Source of the DNA: Quadrisphaera sp.
GTDB taxonomy: Bacteria; Actinomycetota; Actinomycetes; Actinomycetales; Quadrisphaeraceae
DNA: 6,689 bases
Direction: 5' to 3'
Assembly: GCA_029258695.1 (NCBI GenBank)
Contig: JARIBR010000149.1
Coordinates: 1-6,689, forward strand
The position numbers were made by a program, and so were the translations under genes. The notes beneath the pieces are model-generated. The model was not told the origin of the DNA, made no database searches, and saw only the letters and a program-made list of their open reading frames with translations. Below, in pieces: positions 6,040 to 6,689 of the stretch. How positions within the stretch are numbered: position 1 is the stretch's first letter; each line of letters begins with the position of its first letter.

Positions 6040-6689
6040 TCAGCGCAGCGCCCGCAGCCAGCCGAGCGCCCGCGCGGAGGAGCGCCGCGCCGCCTCCAGG
6101 CGCACGGCGACGACGAGGACGCCCACGCCCGCGAGGCCCGTCGTGAGCCACAGCGGCGCCGCCACGACGTACGGGCCGATCTGCGCCGCTCCCACGGCCA
6201 TCGCCGCGGCGGCCCCGAGCACCACGGGGGCCTGCCACCCCCGGCGCACCCCGAGCACGACCAGGCCGGCGCCGACGAGCACGACGAGGACGGCGCGGAC
6301 GGTCGCCTCCCCCCACGGCTGCGGCCCCACCACCACGGCGGAGACGAACGTGTCCAGCGAGGTGAACGCCTCGAACGCGACGAGGGAGCTCGGGACCAGC
6401 GCTGCGGCCAGCCCCGTGCCGAGCGCGGCCCAGGAGGACAGGGCGGGCACGGCCCGCCAGGTGAGGGCACCGACGACCAGGGCCAGGCCGGCCGGCGGCA
6501 GCGACCACAGCTCGACGAGGCCGCCGCCGGGTGGCGCGGCGTCGGCGAGCCACGCCCACCACGCCAGGGACAGCCCGGTCACGCCGAGCACCCGGACGAT
6601 GGCGCGCCCCGGCAGCAGGGAGTACGCCAGCGCCTGCACGCCGGCCAGGGCCAGCACGGCCCACGCGGGCACCACCGGGGACGCCGGTC
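6040..6689 (-). CDS. Multi-pass membrane protein, SCO7613 C-terminal-domain type, 5' end outside window
   Basis: About 216 residues are visible, ending at a TGA (6042-6040). Counting from the GTG codon at 6675, there are about seven hydrophobic segments near residues 1-20, 26-46, 57-75, 80-100, 124-143, 148-166 and 171-190, followed by a basic Arg-rich tail (RLEAARRSSARALGWLRALR), probably cytoplasmic. The frame stays open past 6675 to the window edge (Pro-Ala-Ser-Pro-Val), and family members are much longer, so GTG 6675 is very likely internal. The pattern ELWSLPPAGLALVVG, SSWAALGTGLAAALVPS, RRGWQAPVVLGAAA and IGPYVVAAPLWL matches what I remember of the C-terminal region of large actinobacterial membrane proteins annotated as SCO7613 C-terminal domain-containing. 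No function is known. Convergent with the nitroreductase; no evident link to the pat cluster. Confidence 0.65.
   Translation of the reverse strand, partial: PASPVVPAWAVLALAGVQALAYSLLPGRAIVRVLGVTGLSLAWWAWLADAAPPGGGLVELWSLPPAGLALVVGALTWRAVPALSSWAALGTGLAAALVPSSLVAFEAFTSLDTFVSAVVVGPQPWGEATVRAVLVVLVGAGLVVLGVRRGWQAPVVLGAAAAMAVGAAQIGPYVVAAPLWLTTGLAGVGVLVVAVRLEAARRSSARALGWLRALR

Noticed and set aside
5607..6664. Minus-strand frames 5607-6470 and 6026-6664
   Set aside because: Shadows of the nitroreductase and membrane-protein genes; compositions dominated by Arg, Ser, Pro and Gly.
1..6689. Mobile element, CRISPR, tRNA/rRNA or defence system
   Set aside because: No transposase, integrase, repeat-spacer array, cloverleaf or defence-domain signature was seen; all genes fit core actinobacterial families.

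Overview
The window is very GC-rich DNA from a high-GC actinomycete. Nearly every frame is free of stops, codons strongly favour G/C in third position, and GTG starts are common. The gene content (SepH tail, DUF5998 protein, Pat-type GNAT/acyl-CoA-synthetase fusion, SCO7613-type membrane protein) is typical of Actinomycetota. The exact genus cannot be read from the sequence; a Kineosporiaceae-like organism is only a guess.

Layout: (1) 1-648, plus strand, the 3' part of a sepH-like cell-division gene entering from the left edge: an acidic disordered tail ending in a conserved basic and SVPSWDEI motif. (2) Convergent with it, with only 3 nt between stop codons, a minus-strand block: pat (5289-2785), then DUF5998 (2672-1863), then a type I phosphodiesterase/alkaline phosphatase-superfamily enzyme (1866-652). 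The last two share a 4-nt GTGA overlap and are surely co-translated. A 112-nt GC-rich gap separates pat from the DUF5998 gene and holds phased repeats and inverted repeats. (3) Divergent from pat across only 24 nt, a plus-strand nitroreductase-family flavoprotein (5314-5979). (4) A terminator-like hairpin (5988-6012), then a convergent minus-strand gene for a multi-pass membrane protein that runs off the right edge.

This looks like ordinary core-chromosome actinobacterial DNA: no mobile element, CRISPR array, RNA gene or phage signature was seen. The most interesting points are that (a) the Pat homologue keeps a complete-looking GNAT domain, but its CoA-ligase half lacks the phosphohistidine and seems to have lost about 75-90 residues of the ATP-grasp domain; (b) GGGCTC hexamers occur at 11-bp phase upstream of the DUF5998 gene; (c) DUF5998 reads like a PH-type fold with a C-x4-C-x3-H loop. 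Functional links among the genes (division, lysine acylation, nucleotide/phosphodiester hydrolysis) are inference from neighbourhood only.
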